DNA of 8,785 bases, taken from Alphaproteobacteria bacterium. Its GTDB lineage: Bacteria; Pseudomonadota; Alphaproteobacteria; Rickettsiales; UBA8987. Shown piece by piece: positions 6,608 to 8,785 of this stretch. The notes under the pieces are model-generated. The model ran no database searches, had not been told where the DNA came from, and saw only the letters and a program-made list of their open reading frames with translations. Numbering within the stretch: position 1 is the stretch's first letter; each line of letters begins with the position of its first letter. Position numbers and translations under genes: made by a program. The stretch lies in assembly GCA_003531345.1 (NCBI GenBank), contig DQGZ01000137.1, positions 1-8,785 on the forward strand, in the 5' to 3' direction.

Positions 6608-8200
6608 TTAGAACTTCAACACCCTAACCTTTAACACAGAAGGTAGTTTTTCAATTTTGCCTAAAACCTCTTTTGAAACAGTTCCATCAACGCCAACAAG
6701 TGCAATTGCTTTGCCTTTATTTTTGCCGCTTCTACCTAAGTGGAAATTTGCTATATTGATCTTGGAATCGCCCAAAACATTACCAACACCTCCGATTAAA
6801 CCAGGTTTGTCTTCATTTAGAATTAAAATCATTTCACCTTCTAAACCAGCCTCTAGTTTAACATCATCAACGCTTACAAGGCGAGGTTCGCTATTGAATA
6901 AGCTGCCGCTAACTGAAGTTTCCTTGCCTTTAACTTCAAGTTTAATGGTAACAAGTGTGTTATATTCTAAGCTGTCTTCATGTTTGCTTTCAGTTATTTT
7001 TATGTTCCTATCCTTTGCGATTGAAGGCGCATTAACAATGTTTACCAATTCGGGGTCAACAAAGCTTTCAAGCAAACCTTTTACGATAACATTAGTAATT
7101 GGCTTAGTGTTAAGTTTTGAAACTTCGCCAGCATATTCAATTGTAACCTTGCTAATTCCATCATCAGCAACTTGACCAGCTAATTTACCGATTTTCTCAC
7201 CGAGAGAAATATAAGGGTTTAACTTTTGAGAATCTTCCGCAGAAACTGAAGGAACATTGAGTGCGTTAGTAATAGCTCCAGAAATTAAATAGGCAGAAAT
7301 TTGCTCAGCAACTTGAAGTGCAACATTTTCCTGTGCTTCATTAGTTGATGCACCTAAGTGTGGAGTGCAAACAACATTTTCATGACCAAATAAAACATTA
7401 TTAATTGCTGGTTCAGTTTCAAAAACATCAAGCGCAGCGCCAGCAATATGGCCGCTATCTAAAAGTTCTTTTAATGCTTTTTCATCAATTAACCCGCCGC
7501 GTGCGCAGTTAACAATATGAACGCCTTTTTTAGTTTTCTTTAAATTTTCAGCACCTAAAATGTTTTTGGTTTGCTCAGTAAGTGGGGTGTGAAGGGTGAT
7601 AAAGTCAGCCTTTTTTAATAAATCATCAAGAGTTGCAGCTTTTTCAACATTAATATCTTTTGCACGTTCTTCTGATAAGAATGGGTCATAAACCATTACT
7701 TTCATTTTTAATCCTTGCGCCCTGTCAGCCACTATTGAGCCGATATTGCCGCAACCAATCATACCTAGGGTTTTAAAGGCAAGCTCAGTACCCATAAACT
7801 TATTTTTTTCCCATTTACTGGCGTGGGTTGAGCTAGATGCCGCAGGAATTTGCCTTGCAGCGGCAAACATCATAGCAATTGTATGCTCCGCAGTGGTGAT
7901 TGAATTACCAAAAGGTGTGTTCATAACAATAACACCTTTTGCGGTAGCCGCTGGAATATCAACATTATCAACGCCAATACCAGCGCGAGCAATAACTTTC
8001 AAATTTTTAGCCGCATCAATTATGTCTTTAGTAACCTTAGTAGAACTACGGATAGCAAGACCTTGGTAATTACCAATAATTTCTTTTAACTCCTCAGGTT
8101 TGAGGCCAGTTTTAACATCTACATCAACGCCGCTTTCAATAAATATCTCCTTCGCACGTTCAGACATTTTGTCAGATATAAGTACTTTTGGCTTTGCCAT
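6608..8200 (-). CDS. serA: D-3-phosphoglycerate dehydrogenase, long form
   Basis: This 530-residue cytoplasmic enzyme oxidises 3-phosphoglycerate to 3-phosphohydroxypyruvate with NAD+, the first step of serine synthesis. The substrate domain begins KVLISDKMSE. The nucleotide fold carries LGMIGCGNIG (145-154, GxGxxG at 149-154) followed about 20 residues later by VYDPF (170-174, with the acidic Asp172 that favours NAD). The expected catalytic set is present: Arg234 in NCARGGLID, Glu263 in DVFETEP and His281 in TPHLGAST. Residues about 320-450 form the extra 'ASB' domain of long-form enzymes. Residues about 455-530 form an ACT domain (ILNEDKPGLIGGVGNVLG, 461-478), the usual serine-binding regulatory module, so feedback inhibition is likely. 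The length is typical of the long form (about 525-530). The ATG is preceded by an A-rich leader without Shine-Dalgarno. The gene converges on mnmG (28-bp gap) and diverges from glnE. serC is not adjacent. Confidence 0.98.
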   Translation of the reverse strand: MAKPKVLISDKMSERAKEIFIESGVDVDVKTGLKPEELKEIIGNYQGLAIRSSTKVTKDIIDAAKNLKVIARAGIGVDNVDIPAATAKGVIVMNTPFGNSITTAEHTIAMMFAAARQIPAASSSTHASKWEKNKFMGTELAFKTLGMIGCGNIGSIVADRAQGLKMKVMVYDPFLSEERAKDINVEKAATLDDLLKKADFITLHTPLTEQTKNILGAENLKKTKKGVHIVNCARGGLIDEKALKELLDSGHIAGAALDVFETEPAINNVLFGHENVVCTPHLGASTNEAQENVALQVAEQISAYLISGAITNALNVPSVSAEDSQKLNPYISLGEKIGKLAGQVADDGISKVTIEYAGEVSKLNTKPITNVIVKGLLESFVDPELVNIVNAPSIAKDRNIKITESKHEDSLEYNTLVTIKLEVKGKETSVSGSLFNSEPRLVSVDDVKLEAGLEGEMILILNEDKPGLIGGVGNVLGDSKINIANFHLGRSGKNKGKAIALVGVDGTVSKEVLGKIEKLPSVLKVRVLKF

Positions 8201-8228
8201 TTTTTGTTTGTTTTAGTTAATGAGGGGG

Positions 8229-8256
8229 GTTATAAAACTAATTGTTTAAACTTCAA
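8229..8256 (-). promoter_or_regulatory. Candidate serA promoter
   Basis: On the minus strand TTGAAG (8256-8251) and TATAAC (8234-8229) are separated by 16 bases. The -10 element runs straight into a C-rich stretch (CCCCCT, 8228-8223), so the segment between -10 and the expected start near 8222 is unusually GC-rich for this AT-rich spacer. The leader to the ATG at 8200 would be about 22 bases and A-rich. The hexamers are good partial matches. Activity is unproven. Confidence 0.5.
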
Positions 8257-8309
8257 GTATTTTTCTGGTGTCGCCAAACCAAGCCATTTTTATTATACCC
8301 AAGCCTTCA

Positions 8310-8785
8310 ATGCCAGAAAAGGTAAGTTTATATAATTCTAACCTTGTTGAAAAAATCAGAAATACTGCACTCTCACCAAAATTCGTAGATGAAAGAATTA
8401 AACAGGTAACTGAATGTATATTTGGTAATAGCCCATATTTAAGCGAAATTATTATAAAATATCCTGAGTTTTTTATTAATTGTTTTGATGATGGTTTTGA
8501 AAATATTTTTTCAAATTTAATCAACGAAATTGAGAGAGCTGAATATAAAGAACGTGAAGAAATAGAAGCAGGGCTTAGAAAAAATAAGGCAAAAGCTGCA
8601 TTGCTGATTGCAGTAGGGGAAATTTGTGGCGAATTTACGGGTAGCGTTGCAATGCGCCATTTATCAGAATTTGCTGATCTATGCGTGAAAAAAGCGGCAG
8701 AGTTTTTACTAATTGATTATCATAACAAGAAGCAGATAAATTTACCAAACTCAAATAACCCAATTGAAAACACTGGTTTAGTGAT
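8310..8785 (+). CDS. glnE: Bifunctional glutamine synthetase adenylyltransferase / adenylyl-removing enzyme, N-terminal part
   Basis: This is the first 158 codons of GlnE, which adds AMP to glutamine synthetase and removes it in response to PII and glutamine. The gene runs off the window. The visible part matches the family's N-terminal region: NSPYLSEIIIKYPEFF (the 'SPYLARLIL..P..L' segment) and LRKNKAKAALLIAVGEICGEF, followed by RHLSEFADLCVKKAAEFLL (the 'LR..K...ALLIAL.D..G' and 'LS..AD..L..AL.WL' segments). The first nucleotidyltransferase motif (GSLGR-type) would lie beyond the window edge. The ATG at 8310 is chosen by analogy, but the frame is open back to 8250 and contains a GTG at 8268 that would add 14 residues. 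Neither start has a Shine-Dalgarno sequence. TATTATA (8291-8297) could be a -10 element, which would make a very short leader; no -35 was found. The gene is transcribed away from serA. The first 100 or so codons are very AT-rich. Confidence 0.88.
   Translation, partial: MPEKVSLYNSNLVEKIRNTALSPKFVDERIKQVTECIFGNSPYLSEIIIKYPEFFINCFDDGFENIFSNLINEIERAEYKEREEIEAGLRKNKAKAALLIAVGEICGEFTGSVAMRHLSEFADLCVKKAAEFLLIDYHNKKQINLPNSNNPIENTGLV

Noticed and set aside
6386..6634. Plus-strand open frame of 82 codons overlapping the end of mnmG in another frame.
   Set aside because: The mnmG frame here encodes the conserved C-terminal domain. The alternative frame has no motifs and runs into the serA end.
6657..7175. 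Plus-strand open frame of 172 codons inside serA.
   Set aside because: It is antisense to the ASB/ACT part of serA, is rich in Ser, Pro and Leu as expected of a complementary frame, and shows no known motif.
8246..8524. Minus-strand open frame of 92 codons overlapping the glnE start.
   Set aside because: It lies antisense to the recognisable GlnE N-terminal sequence and has no family features. It is a shadow frame, and the serA promoter lies at its end.

Overview
The window carries eight protein genes packed tightly on both strands, with no RNA gene, insertion sequence or CRISPR array that I can see. Six are recognisable housekeeping or core-metabolism genes, one is a chemoreceptor, and one is a protein of unknown function (DUF4238-like). 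Base composition is AT-rich: hand counts of sampled 60-base lines give about 40% G+C in purK and mnmG, and about 25% in the DUF4238 gene and in the first part of glnE. The protein styles (long-form SerA with ACT domain, GlnE, chemoreceptor signalling-tip sequence, MnmG) suggest an AT-rich alphaproteobacterium. Genes for sulfate activation, serine, purine and nitrogen control plus a chemoreceptor point to a metabolically capable, probably motile cell rather than a strongly reduced endosymbiont. The taxonomic call is an inference.

Layout from left to right. (1) Bases 2-271 (+) hold the C-terminal end of an adenylylsulfate kinase (cysC, or the kinase half of a cysNC fusion). A GTG-started DUF4238-like gene follows 3 bp later (275-1273, +) and runs tail to tail into purK with 2 bp between them. 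(2) On the minus strand a 700-residue methyl-accepting chemotaxis protein (4495-2393) is followed after 43 bp by purK (2349-1276). (3) A 212-bp divergent spacer (4496-4707) separates the chemoreceptor gene from mnmG. It contains a plausible sigma70-type promoter for mnmG, an inverted repeat around that promoter and a small leader hairpin. (4) mnmG (4708-6579, +) converges on serA (8200-6608, -) with a 28-bp gap. (5) A 109-bp divergent spacer with a good serA promoter candidate precedes glnE (8310 to the window end, +), which is cut by the window edge.

The genes do not form one pathway. CysC makes PAPS for sulfur metabolism. PurK makes N5-CAIR for purine synthesis. SerA commits 3-phosphoglycerate to serine, and hence to glycine and one-carbon units. 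MnmG uses glycine or ammonium and methylene-THF to modify tRNA wobble uridines. GlnE sets glutamine synthetase activity. The chemoreceptor senses an unknown ligand. Several usual partners are absent from the neighbourhood: purE next to purK, rsmG-parAB after mnmG, and serC next to serA. This suggests a rearranged gene order. I found no convincing undescribed multi-gene system. The least explained items are the DUF4238 gene, the large unassigned sensor region of the chemoreceptor and the two divergent promoter regions.
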